56,877 nucleotides of DNA from an uncultured Nitrosomonadales bacterium (GTDB lineage: Bacteria; Pseudomonadota; Gammaproteobacteria; Burkholderiales; Methylophilaceae): positions 1-56,877 of the forward strand of contig CAJXQA010000003.1 of assembly GCA_913058475.1 (NCBI GenBank), in the 5' to 3' direction. The notes beneath the pieces were generated by a model. That model worked only from the letters and a program-made list of their open reading frames with translations. It ran no database searches and was not told the origin of the DNA. Made by a program: the position numbers and the translations under genes. Shown here piece after piece: positions 46,531-55,176 of the stretch; position 1 is the stretch's first letter, and every line of letters starts with the position of its first letter.

Positions 46531-47424
46531 TTAATACTGCATCTTTAAAGAGAGAATTTCATTTCCATTAAGAGTCGGTTGAGCATCAACTTTTTCGATT
46601 CTTAATTCAACTAAGATCCTGAAAACATCATTTTTTTGTTTGTAATAATTTACTAAACTACCAATCTTTTCATCACTCGCCTTTATTTCAGAACCTAATT
46701 CTGGATTTTTATTTAGCTCAACAGATCCTAAATACATTCTTCTTTTCGGTTTTCCCAAATAATGGGTCCTAGCAACAATTTCCTGCCCGGTGTAACAACC
46801 TTTTTTAAAATTAATTGCATCAATTAAATCGAGATTAACTGACTGAGGGATATATAGGTCTTGGGTTTCATTAAAAATATTCGGAATGATACTTTCAATA
46901 TGAACATCATTCCAATTACAAGGATTAATTTCAGCTGAATAAATTGCATTATGCAGTTTTGATATTTCTTTTTTATCACCAAAAACAAAAAAATAATTTT
47001 TAGGTCCATCAAGCATTGTTAAAGAAACAGACCTATTATGATTTAATGTTGTTTGCATTTTATTTTGAGGTATTGATATTAAATTGTTAGGTAATTTTTC
47101 AATACCATTTTTATCAACTAAAAAATAGTTTAAGTCTTCTGGTGAACATTTTATCTCAACTTTCGCTCGAAGCACATACATCGAAAGCCTTTTGCTTATA
47201 GACTCACTTATGCATGGAGGGCAAAAGAGAAAATAATCGTTATCAATTTTTGTTATGAAAAAAAATGCAAGCAGCCTACCTTTAGGTGAGCAGTATCCCG
47301 CATATATAGATTTTTTTTCTCCAGACAAAAGGGTAATATCATTTGTTATTTGTCCCTGAATAAATGATTCAGCGTCTACTCCAGATATCTTAATAACATC
47401 TAATTGATTTTTTATTTTATCCAA
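46531..47424 (-). CDS. ygfZ: Folate-binding protein YgfZ/GcvT-like
   Basis: YgfZ is a tetrahydrofolate-binding protein that helps maintain some 4Fe-4S enzymes. The 297-residue protein carries the diagnostic KGCYTGQEIVARTHYLGKPK block (near residue 207) with its conserved Cys and an N-terminal VESFIQGQITND-like segment (AESFIQGQITNDI). Its start overlaps the mxaL end by eight bases, so it appears to be the last gene of the mxaRSACKL transcript, an unusual link. Confidence 0.93.
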   Translation of the reverse strand: MDKIKNQLDVIKISGVDAESFIQGQITNDITLLSGEKKSIYAGYCSPKGRLLAFFFITKIDNDYFLFCPPCISESISKRLSMYVLRAKVEIKCSPEDLNYFLVDKNGIEKLPNNLISIPQNKMQTTLNHNRSVSLTMLDGPKNYFFVFGDKKEISKLHNAIYSAEINPCNWNDVHIESIIPNIFNETQDLYIPQSVNLDLIDAINFKKGCYTGQEIVARTHYLGKPKRRMYLGSVELNKNPELGSEIKASDEKIGSLVNYYKQKNDVFRILVELRIEKVDAQPTLNGNEILSLKMQY

Positions 47425-48388
47425 TTGTTTTTTTAATTCGCTTTAAAATGGAAGTCGATATGATCTGTTTATTAAACCTTATAAGAAAGAGCACTAATCC
47501 TAGTGTGACAAATAGATTTCTTAATGGCAATTCTGAACTATCTCTCCATGAAGGTGGAATCGTATTCATTTTTGAAACCACACTATTCACACTATCACCC
47601 TTTATATATTGACCTTTAATCATTGATGATATTTCTACTAAATATTTTTCATCTAATTTTGAGATATACCTATCACTTTCACTATAGGCAATAGAATCAT
47701 TTCGAGCACCTATATTTGATTGTGATATTTGGGCAATACCAGGCTGCAATGCAAAACTTTCATTGGACCAAAAACCTATTAACTGATTTTCACTATCATA
47801 TTTAGGTATTGCTGATCCTTCCTCTGAACCAATTCCCACTAACAACCAATCGGCTTCTCCTTGGAATTGACTTAAATCTCGAGTGTTAAATACATGAAGT
47901 TTTGGGGCTTCTTCTCCATCTGTTAAGAAAACGACTCGAGCAGATTGTGGAAAGCTACGAATCAGCCTAGCTAAGCTACTAAAGCCTTCCCTTATTCGAC
48001 TATTACCTGACCACACTGATCTCCAGTCAAGGTGCTGAATTGTCGAGCTAATCGCACTAAAATTATCACATATATTTATTGGTGTATAGGTTGCTGCGAT
48101 ACTAACACCTGCAAACATAGCAATGCTTACATTTGTTTTGCATGGAAGTTGGTCCATGATGCCTTGCAATAATTTTTTTGAGTAATCTAGACGAGATACT
48201 TGTTCTCCATCGAGAGACATATCTTTTGTCAGCATACTCTGAGATATATCAACAACAAATATGTAGTTATGAATATCTCTTTCTATAGTTACTTTAGGGT
48301 TTATTAGTCCTAATATTAGAAAAATGATAGAAAGAAATAAAAACCCGATATTTTTATCACTAATAATTTTTTTGAAAAGATGCTTCAT
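47417..48388 (-). CDS. mxaL: MxaL, von Willebrand A-domain methanol dehydrogenase maturation protein
   Basis: The 323-residue protein has an N-terminal membrane helix (about 13-30), a VWA domain with an intact MIDAS start (VVDISQSMLT, D-x-S-x-S) and FLTDGEEAPK, and a second helix near the C-terminus (about 290-308), leaving the VWA domain in the periplasm. In methylotrophs MxaL is needed to make active Ca-containing methanol dehydrogenase. The assignment rests on the gene order R-S-A-C-K-L and the VWA architecture. Confidence 0.85.
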   Translation of the reverse strand: MKHLFKKIISDKNIGFLFLSIIFLILGLINPKVTIERDIHNYIFVVDISQSMLTKDMSLDGEQVSRLDYSKKLLQGIMDQLPCKTNVSIAMFAGVSIAATYTPINICDNFSAISSTIQHLDWRSVWSGNSRIREGFSSLARLIRSFPQSARVVFLTDGEEAPKLHVFNTRDLSQFQGEADWLLVGIGSEEGSAIPKYDSENQLIGFWSNESFALQPGIAQISQSNIGARNDSIAYSESDRYISKLDEKYLVEISSMIKGQYIKGDSVNSVVSKMNTIPPSWRDSSELPLRNLFVTLGLVLFLIRFNKQIISTSILKRIKKTIG

Positions 48389-48394
48389 AAGATT

Positions 48395-48949
48395 TTATGG
48401 CAGTCCGACCGGTATATTCCCCATAATCAAGCCGGGGGAGTCTGAATCACCAACACCAGGCGAAGGGTCTTTCGGGAGCATAGTCAGCAAACGGTCTAGG
48501 TTATGTTTCACGTCCCAATGCTTGTTATTTAGAGCGAGTGATTGCTTGTATGCCTTTTTAGCTTGTTGAAATAAGTATTCAGCCTCGTCTCTGACAGCTG
48601 AGCTGTTGCTTGTTCCTTTTATCAGAAGGCCACGTTTGAAGTAAATGTTACCAAGGTTATAATAAACAGCAGATTTTTGGTCATCCGTTCCTTCCTTAGC
48701 TAAATTATTAAATAGGATAGTCGCCTCCTTAAAATATCCTTTTTTCACAATCTGGAAGGCACTTGAAAATCTTGCCTCATAGCCTTGAACAAAATACTCT
48801 GGCGCATCTCCTTTATTTAAACCTTCATTAAATTTTTTAATCTGGAAGAGCTCAATGGATGAAGAAGATAGGATATATAAAAAACAGGCTGCAGAAATAT
48901 ACAAAAGTATAGTTATATTTTTAACGTTAAGTAATTGATTAATTTTCAT
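48395..48949 (-). CDS. mxaK: MxaK, TPR-like methanol dehydrogenase maturation protein
   Basis: The 184-residue protein has one N-terminal membrane helix (about 11-29) and a TPR-like soluble part (SAVYYNLGNIYFKRGLLIKG, then AKKAYKQSLALNNKHWDVKH), ending in a Pro/Gly-rich tail. It lies between mxaC (four-base overlap) and mxaL, exactly the MxaK position. Its molecular role is poorly known; it probably scaffolds the VWA proteins at the membrane. Confidence 0.82.
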   Translation of the reverse strand: MKINQLLNVKNITILLYISAACFLYILSSSSIELFQIKKFNEGLNKGDAPEYFVQGYEARFSSAFQIVKKGYFKEATILFNNLAKEGTDDQKSAVYYNLGNIYFKRGLLIKGTSNSSAVRDEAEYLFQQAKKAYKQSLALNNKHWDVKHNLDRLLTMLPKDPSPGVGDSDSPGLIMGNIPVGLP

Positions 48950-49926
48950 TTGAATGATTTTACCTCAATAAATTTAAGAAATAGAAGCATCAAGCTTAAA
49001 ATAATCGATATTAATAAAAGTTTCGGGGCATACTTTTCACCGGGAACTTTTTCTTCATAGACAATTGGTTTTCGCTCTTTTAAATTAATATCTTTTATGG
49101 CTTGTTCTAATGACTTTGGATCTTCAGCCTCATAAGCCTGAAATGGTGACTTAAACGTCTTAAAAAATTCATATAGTTCAACCTGAGGGGGTAATTGATA
49201 GCCTTGGTGAAGAGGCACGTCCTCTTCAAAGATACTGATTCCTCCTGGTTTACTCAGCACGATCCAGTAGAGACCTATTTGATATTTATCAAACCAGGCC
49301 TTTATTCTTTGTTGTGTTTTTGCATCAATTCGCCCAGCTCCATCCGAGAGCAAAATCACAGCTCTTGAACCAGAGTTTTCAATCGAAGTGAAAAGTTCAG
49401 CACTACTTGTTAATCCTGCACCTATATTTGTCTGAAACAATGCATTCCCTGCAGTTGCATTTACAGCTGCTCTTATTGCTTCTTTACTATTAGTTAGAGG
49501 TAGGATAAACATGGCAGAATTACTAAATGTAATAACACCAACCATATCATCTGTTCTTGAATCAAAAAAATCAACAATGAGCCTACTTGCTGCTGCTGAT
49601 TTTGTTTCACCAACAGATTTATTATTATCATCTCCCACAAAGGGGTCGTCCATTGAAGCGCTTCTATCAAGAACAAGTCCAATTTGAGCGCCTTCACCTT
49701 TCTTAAGAATACTTTTCTGGTCAGCGTAAGGCTCACTTAAGGTAAGAATTACTAGCAAGATAATTACTGTACTTACTATTCTATAAAACAATGAAATTAT
49801 TCGAGATAGTAGGTCGACATCAAGCATCTCACTCCAAGAATAAATATTTTTACTTGATTGATTAATGAAAAAAGGGATGAGCGATAAAGGTAGAAGAATT
49901 AAAACTAGGGGGTAAACAAAATTCAT
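48946..49926 (-). CDS. mxaC: MxaC, von Willebrand A-domain methanol dehydrogenase maturation protein
   Basis: The 326-residue protein has two N-terminal helices (about 2-18 and 45-63), a VWA domain with LVLDRSASMDDPF (MIDAS D-x-S-x-S) and VILLSDGAGRID, and a C-terminal helix (about 302-318). This BatA/B-like layout puts the metal-binding domain in the periplasm. It overlaps mxaA by one base and mxaK by four. Confidence 0.85.
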   Translation of the reverse strand: MNFVYPLVLILLPLSLIPFFINQSSKNIYSWSEMLDVDLLSRIISLFYRIVSTVIILLVILTLSEPYADQKSILKKGEGAQIGLVLDRSASMDDPFVGDDNNKSVGETKSAAASRLIVDFFDSRTDDMVGVITFSNSAMFILPLTNSKEAIRAAVNATAGNALFQTNIGAGLTSSAELFTSIENSGSRAVILLSDGAGRIDAKTQQRIKAWFDKYQIGLYWIVLSKPGGISIFEEDVPLHQGYQLPPQVELYEFFKTFKSPFQAYEAEDPKSLEQAIKDINLKERKPIVYEEKVPGEKYAPKLLLISIILSLMLLFLKFIEVKSFK

Positions 49927-50924
49927 TAAAACGAGATACCTTTAATGTCTTTTGGATTGACGATAAGTTTTCTTTCACACATTCTGCAATGAAGGGCAAA
50001 ATTTATAAGCCATATATTAAGTTCATCTTGATCAAGCTTAATATGTTTTTGAAAAAATAACGCCCGAGAAATCTTAAAGAAAGTATGTAGCTCTTTTTCT
50101 ATGTGTTTAAAGCTACTGTTTTTTTTAATTAAGAGTGGAATATTGTCTTCGAAAAGACTTTGGTCTATTAGGCTGTCGAAACCTGTATGAAGGGCTGTGA
50201 TAATTTTTTTTGTGTTAACTGCGGAAGCTTTTTGTTTTTTAAATTTACGATACACTATACTAAAAGTTCTATTCGGAAGCCATGTATATCTCCCATAAAT
50301 ATAAACAAACATTAAGGATATTATTAGTAAAATAAGTAAAGAAAATTTAATTTTATTTTCATCTGGAGTTTTGTCTAAGAAAAATGGCCCTCTATAGGGG
50401 CTCATGTCGTTTTCTACTTTTACGTCTCCAAATATTGCAATTGGTGAGATCGCGAAGGTAAATTCAGGAATTCGAAATTTTTGTATTTTCTTTGGTTCAT
50501 TGGGATTAATAAACCTATAATAATCTGCTGTTATTGAAGCAGGCTTCGCTGTAACAGAGTTTGTAAATATTTGATATTTTAGTTTAATGAGGTAGTTGGA
50601 ATATTCATCCTTAGTTTCCTTTGAAATATCAATCTCTTTTAAAGAAATTCCTAATAGTTGACCTCGGTACCTTTTCTCATAACCGACTATGGGTAATGAC
50701 TCTTCAATAAGCTTAAAAGGCTTTCTAACAGTTAAATTTATCTCTCTAAATATATAATCTCCAACCGTATAGCCTACTTTTTGATCGGGATCTAAAATAT
50801 CAATGTCTATATATATTGGGTCGATATCAGGAAACTTTCTAGGATCCTCATAAGCTAAAATGGTTGTTGATGAGAATATTAATATGCAAATAAATAAGTA
50901 AATTTTATGCATAAAAGAACTCAT
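49926..50924 (-). CDS. mxaA: MxaA, methanol dehydrogenase maturation protein
   Basis: The 332-residue product has a signal peptide (ending near ILAYED, about residue 25), a beta-rich periplasmic part, one membrane helix (about 193-213) and a basic cytoplasmic tail with two Cys (LHCRMCERKL). MxaA is required for calcium insertion into methanol dehydrogenase in other methylotrophs. The start overlaps mxaS by 20 bases; a second ATG four codons in would shorten the overlap. Sequence conservation is low, so the name leans on synteny. Confidence 0.82.
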   Translation of the reverse strand: MSSFMHKIYLFICILIFSSTTILAYEDPRKFPDIDPIYIDIDILDPDQKVGYTVGDYIFREINLTVRKPFKLIEESLPIVGYEKRYRGQLLGISLKEIDISKETKDEYSNYLIKLKYQIFTNSVTAKPASITADYYRFINPNEPKKIQKFRIPEFTFAISPIAIFGDVKVENDMSPYRGPFFLDKTPDENKIKFSLLILLIISLMFVYIYGRYTWLPNRTFSIVYRKFKKQKASAVNTKKIITALHTGFDSLIDQSLFEDNIPLLIKKNSSFKHIEKELHTFFKISRALFFQKHIKLDQDELNIWLINFALHCRMCERKLIVNPKDIKGISF

Positions 50925-51765
50925 TAAAATAATTAGTCATTTCTAGAGACTTAAAATCATCCTCAACAAAAAAAGGCGGAAAGCTAAATTTAAGAAACGT
51001 TTCTTGCAGTATTTTTTTTCTAGCTGCAAAATCAGCTTTGATTTTTTTTGTAATTTTTTCCCGAAGAAATATTGTTGACTCTTTTCCTGTCTCAGCATCT
51101 TCAATATTTAACAGACCAAATTTAGGTAAGTTATCAAATTCACTTTTATTCCATAAAACAATGGGAACAACTTGGTGTTTAGTTAATGTTGATAAAGTCT
51201 CTTCTATATCTTTTATTGGCATATGAAAATCGGAAATTAAAAATATCAATGTACGATCCTTTGGCAGTGAATCTGCAATTTTTATCAAGCCTGAATGAGA
51301 TGAGCTTTTAGATTTATAATTTTTTAAGTTTTCAATCAATAATTTTGTTCGATAAGGCTTATACGAAAGAGGGGCGACCCATTGAGAGTTAATTTTGTCA
51401 TTAAAACCAATAAATCCTAATGCATCACTTTTCGCTGTAACTGAGTTTGTAATTACTTCTGCAATTTCAGAGGAGACTTCAAATTTAGTTTTTTTGAGAC
51501 CATATCCCATACTTGATGACAGGTCAGCCATTATCATGACTGGGGTTGCACTTCTCTGGTTAAATATCCTTACATGGACTTGCTCGAGAGGATCTCTGAT
51601 GGTTTGTCTTATATCAATCCTTCTAGGATCTGGGTAATCTAATAGATTCGAATGACCGGCAAACTCCATCCCCATCCCTCTTTGACCGCTCTTATGTTGC
51701 CCAGGGTGATGCCCTCTGGATTTCCAATTGATATGGTAAGAAAATGAATCAAGTGGATTATGCAT
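50905..51765 (-). CDS. mxaS: MxaS, DUF58/VWA-like methanol dehydrogenase maturation protein
   Basis: The 286-residue soluble protein belongs to the DUF58 family: GQHKSGQRGMGMEFAGHSNL, then DPRRIDIRQTIRDP, and a VWA-like segment with MADLSSSMGYG (D-x-S-x-S MIDAS). DUF58 proteins work with MoxR ATPases; MxaS is their representative in the mxa cluster. It starts at the mxaR stop (one-base overlap). Confidence 0.87.
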   Translation of the reverse strand: MHNPLDSFSYHINWKSRGHHPGQHKSGQRGMGMEFAGHSNLLDYPDPRRIDIRQTIRDPLEQVHVRIFNQRSATPVMIMADLSSSMGYGLKKTKFEVSSEIAEVITNSVTAKSDALGFIGFNDKINSQWVAPLSYKPYRTKLLIENLKNYKSKSSSHSGLIKIADSLPKDRTLIFLISDFHMPIKDIEETLSTLTKHQVVPIVLWNKSEFDNLPKFGLLNIEDAETGKESTIFLREKITKKIKADFAARKKILQETFLKFSFPPFFVEDDFKSLEMTNYFNEFFYA

Positions 51766-52781
51766 TAAGTTACACTGACCTTATTTAATATTTCATTTGA
51801 TAGTTCACGAGATATCTCAGTTCTTCTGAGCTCATAAACAGGATTAAAAACCAATCTGTGTGCAATTGTTTCATGAAAGATAGCGTGGATGTCTTCAGGA
51901 AGGATGGAGGTTCTATTATTTAACCATGCGCTCACTCGTGCACATTTCATCATCATACTAATTCCTCGTGGGCTTGCCCCTGAAATAATTAATCTCTCTG
52001 TATCTATTCCACTAATCTTTACGTTATATTTTTCTGGATTTTTAGTAGCTTTCCATAAATTTAAAGAATATTTTTCAAGTGCAGAAGTTGATTTAATTGT
52101 ATTTTGAATTTCACTAGACAGTTTATTTAACTGATCAAATTTAATCATATTTGGTGTGACTTCAGAAATTAATTTATCACCATCATGAAATTTTGTATCA
52201 AAAATTAGCCTATTCATTAATTTATCGACTTGCGGGATTATGATAGGTATTTCCATCATAAATCTGTCTCTTGCAGCAGAAGGAATTTCAAAGGTTTCTT
52301 CCCTTTCTACTTGGTTTCTATCTGCAAATACAGTCAGATGAGGGAAAGCGAATTCTTGATTAAAAGCTGACAATGTTTTTTCTGCCATTATTCTTAACAG
52401 CAATGAATGAACTTGAGGCCGAGCCCGGTTGATTTCATTAAAAAAGAAAATTGAAAGATCTTCTCCAGATTTTAAAATAGGACCCTCATCGACATGAGGT
52501 TTTCCGTCTTCACCTAAGTATGTATGGTAAATAAGGTCATTTGGCATCAAATCTATTGTTCCCTCAATTCTTTCATATCCTCCACCAATTGATCTAGCAA
52601 ATGCTTTAAGTAAAGTTGTTTTACCTACCCCAACATCTCCCTCAAGGAGTACATGCCCTCTAGCAAAAATTGCATTTGTGATAAGTCTTATGGGAGCTTC
52701 CTGCCCTAGAATGACTTTATTGATTTCAGCCTCTAGCTTAAGCCCAAGTTTTCTCCAGTCGGTCAGATTTTGATCGCTCAT
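51765..52781 (-). CDS. mxaR: MxaR, MoxR-family AAA+ ATPase
   Basis: The 338-residue protein has Walker A GDVGVGKTTLLKAF (near residue 55), a Walker B region SIFFFNEINRARPQVHSLLL, where Asn stands in place of the usual first acidic residue before Glu, and sensor-type segments near ASPRGISMMMKCARV. MoxR ATPases act as metal-insertion chaperones with VWA partners. It is the first gene of the minus-strand mxaRSACKL-ygfZ unit; its promoter should lie in the 166-base gap shared with fabA. Confidence 0.9.
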   Translation of the reverse strand: MSDQNLTDWRKLGLKLEAEINKVILGQEAPIRLITNAIFARGHVLLEGDVGVGKTTLLKAFARSIGGGYERIEGTIDLMPNDLIYHTYLGEDGKPHVDEGPILKSGEDLSIFFFNEINRARPQVHSLLLRIMAEKTLSAFNQEFAFPHLTVFADRNQVEREETFEIPSAARDRFMMEIPIIIPQVDKLMNRLIFDTKFHDGDKLISEVTPNMIKFDQLNKLSSEIQNTIKSTSALEKYSLNLWKATKNPEKYNVKISGIDTERLIISGASPRGISMMMKCARVSAWLNNRTSILPEDIHAIFHETIAHRLVFNPVYELRRTEISRELSNEILNKVSVT

Positions 52782-52947
52782 TGTGTTATATTCCTAGGAT
52801 AGTATTTTATTATTTAATGTTCCATTAACCTTATCATAATAAGCGATAATGTTTCGATTTTGTAACAAATCATCTTATTTTATATGAAGCTCACAAACCT
52901 AAAAAAAATTATTTATTTTATTTAAATTATGAAAGTGATATTTTAAA

Positions 52948-53460
52948 ATGCAAAAATCAAGTTACTCCAAGGAAGAGTTAATTAGTTGCGGAAAAGGTGA
53001 GATGTTTGGTAAAGGAAATGCTCAACTTCCACTTCCTCCAATGCTCATGTTTGATAGAATAGTTTCGATTACTGATGAAGGCGGTAAACATAATCATGGA
53101 CAAATTATTGCTGAATTGGATTTAACTGAAGATTTATGGTTTTTTGGATGCCATTTTCAGGGAGATCCAGTTATGCCAGGTTGCCTAGGTTTAGATGCCA
53201 TGTGGCAATTGTTAGGTTTTTTTCTAGGATGGAAGGGTGGCTTAGGTAAGGGAAGAGCCCTGGGTGCGGGTGAGGTAAAATTTTCCGGACAAGTCTTACC
53301 TACATCAAAAAGAATTACCTATAATATTGATTTGAAAAGGGTGATAATGAGAAAACTAGTGATGGGAATCGCAGATGCTTCCATGAGTGTAGATGGAAGG
53401 TTAATTTATCAAGCCAATGATTTAAAAGTAGGGCTTTTTGTTAAAACAGATATTTTTTAG
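52948..53460 (+). CDS. fabA: 3-hydroxydecanoyl-ACP dehydratase/isomerase FabA
   Basis: FabA dehydrates 3-hydroxydecanoyl-ACP and isomerises the product to the cis-3 form, starting unsaturated fatty acids. The 170-residue protein has [20 protein letters not shown] with the catalytic His and [13 protein letters not shown]. It is divergent from mxaR and followed by fabB, the partner enzyme. Confidence 0.96.
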   Translation: MQKSSYSKEELISCGKGEMFGKGNAQLPLPPMLMFDRIVSITDEGGKHNHGQIIAELDLTEDLWFFGCHFQGDPVMPGCLGLDAMWQLLGFFLGWKGGLGKGRALGAGEVKFSGQVLPTSKRITYNIDLKRVIMRKLVMGIADASMSVDGRLIYQANDLKVGLFVKTDIF

Positions 53461-53475
53461 TAAGGAAAACCTAAA

Positions 53476-54705
53476 TTGAAAAGAGTTGTTGTAACTGGAA
53501 TTGGTATTGTTTCGAGCATAGGCAATAATTATGCCGAGGTAAGGGATAGCTTATTTAATTCGAAGTCAGGAATCACATTCCAACCTGATTACGCTGAAAA
53601 AGGTCTCAGGTCAAATGTCGCAGGTTCTTTAAATATTGAACCGGCAGAATTAATTGATAGAAAACTATATAGATTCATGGCAAAAGGTCATGCCTATGCA
53701 TGGATTGCTATGCAAGAGGCCATTGCGGATGCGAAACTTACAGAAAATTTAGTTTCAAATAATAGAACAGGAATTATTGTGGGGGCAGGCGGAACCTCTA
53801 CTGAAAGCATGCTAAGCGGTACCGAAGTTTTAAAAGAAAAGGGTATACGACGTGTTGGGCCTTATATGGTGACAAAAACTATGTCTAACGGCGTAAGTGC
53901 ATGCCTTGCTACTGGTGCAAAAATAAGAGGAATTAATTATGCGATTACATCAGCATGCTCTACAAGTGCGCACTGTATAGGGAATGCTTACGAGCAGATC
54001 CAAATGGGAAAACAAGATATTATTTTTGCTGGCGGCGCTGAAGAAGAGCATTGGACAATGAGCTATTTGTTTGATGCAATGGGGGCTATGTCCTCTAAAT
54101 ATAATGATCAACCGGAAAAAGCTTCGAGGGCATTTGACATGAATAGAGATGGTTTTGTTATTTCTGGTGGTGGGAGTATTCTTGTTCTCGAAGAGTACGA
54201 GCACGCAAAAAAAAGAGGCGCAAATATATATGCTGAAATTGTTGGCTATGGTGCAACATCTGATGGGTTTGATATGGTTGCGCCAAGCGGTGAAGGTGCA
54301 ACAAGGTGTATGAGAGCTGCTCTTGAAGAGCAAAAAACTATAAATGTTGATTACATGAACACACATGGTACAAGTACACCTGTGGGCGATTCAAAAGAAT
54401 TAGAAGCTATCAAAACAGTATTTGGTAATAATGAATTTGGAAAGATGCCTGCAATTGCATCCACTAAATCATTAACAGGTCACGCTCTAGGTGCTGCTGG
54501 TTCAAACGAGGCAGTTTATAGCCTAATCATGATGAATGAGAGTTTTCTGAGTCCTTCAGTTAACATTGAAGATAAAGATCCAGCAGGTGAAGGTCTTTCA
54601 ATTTTGACACAAAAAAAGGAACAAGAAGTCATTACATCAATGTCAAATAGCTTTGGGTTTGGTGGTGTAAATGCATCACTAGTTTTCTCTAAGGCAAAAC
54701 TCTAA
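53476..54705 (+). CDS. fabB: 3-oxoacyl-ACP synthase I FabB
   Basis: FabB elongates unsaturated acyl chains made by FabA. The 409-residue enzyme has the thiolase fold with the active-site Cys in [15 protein letters not shown] (near residue 162) and the two His in [11 protein letters not shown] and [12 protein letters not shown], then [14 protein letters not shown]. The start is TTG 53476, ten bases after TAAGGA. The fabA-fabB pair implies anaerobic-type unsaturated fatty acid synthesis. Confidence 0.96.
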   Translation: MKRVVVTGIGIVSSIGNNYAEVRDSLFNSKSGITFQPDYAEKGLRSNVAGSLNIEPAELIDRKLYRFMAKGHAYAWIAMQEAIADAKLTENLVSNNRTGIIVGAGGTSTESMLSGTEVLKEKGIRRVGPYMVTKTMSNGVSACLATGAKIRGINYAITSACSTSAHCIGNAYEQIQMGKQDIIFAGGAEEEHWTMSYLFDAMGAMSSKYNDQPEKASRAFDMNRDGFVISGGGSILVLEEYEHAKKRGANIYAEIVGYGATSDGFDMVAPSGEGATRCMRAALEEQKTINVDYMNTHGTSTPVGDSKELEAIKTVFGNNEFGKMPAIASTKSLTGHALGAAGSNEAVYSLIMMNESFLSPSVNIEDKDPAGEGLSILTQKKEQEVITSMSNSFGFGGVNASLVFSKAKL

Positions 54706-54709
54706 AAAA

Positions 54710-55075
54710 CTATATTAGTATCAATACAACTTTTCTTTGTTCTGATAACAAAATATTAAATGTTCTGCACGCAGAATCAAAATTCATATTTTCATAGGCA
54801 ATTTTTTTTTCAATAAATAAAATTTGTGCATTTTTATCAATAATTTTATTTTTGTAATTAGACCCTATTAGAATCAACTCAGGATTATATTCAAAAATCT
54901 CTTTTAAATTATCACTTTTCAAATCTTCGTAAGTTACTAACGAAGGCCTAGAAATAATTTTTTCAGGGAATATAATGATTCCTTTTTGATAAGTATTTTT
55001 TTTTATTCTAATAGAGTCATGATCATAGGCATCTATGATGTTATGTGTGTCTGAGTTAATTTCGTGAAATTTCAT
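54710..55075 (-). CDS. Mth938-like (DUF498/NDUFAF3 family) protein
   Basis: The 121-residue protein fits the Mth938 domain: IKKNTYQKGIIIFPEK, then FEYNPELILIGSNYKN and the MNFDSACRTFNILLSEQRKV C-terminal block. The human relative NDUFAF3 is a complex I assembly factor, but a bacterial role is not established. It converges with fabB, with four bases between the stops. Confidence 0.8.
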   Translation of the reverse strand: MKFHEINSDTHNIIDAYDHDSIRIKKNTYQKGIIIFPEKIISRPSLVTYEDLKSDNLKEIFEYNPELILIGSNYKNKIIDKNAQILFIEKKIAYENMNFDSACRTFNILLSEQRKVVLILI

Positions 55076-55176
55076 AGTTTGAAAATGAAACTTTATTCAA
55101 CAGGTATTTATTGGCTTAATTCTAATTGAAAGGTAATATATCACCTAATTTATCAAACAATTAATGAGATAAAATT

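Noticed and set aside
53950..54366. Minus-strand ORF of 138 residues inside fabB
   Set aside because: It lies wholly within a strongly conserved gene, has no family resemblance and no SD.
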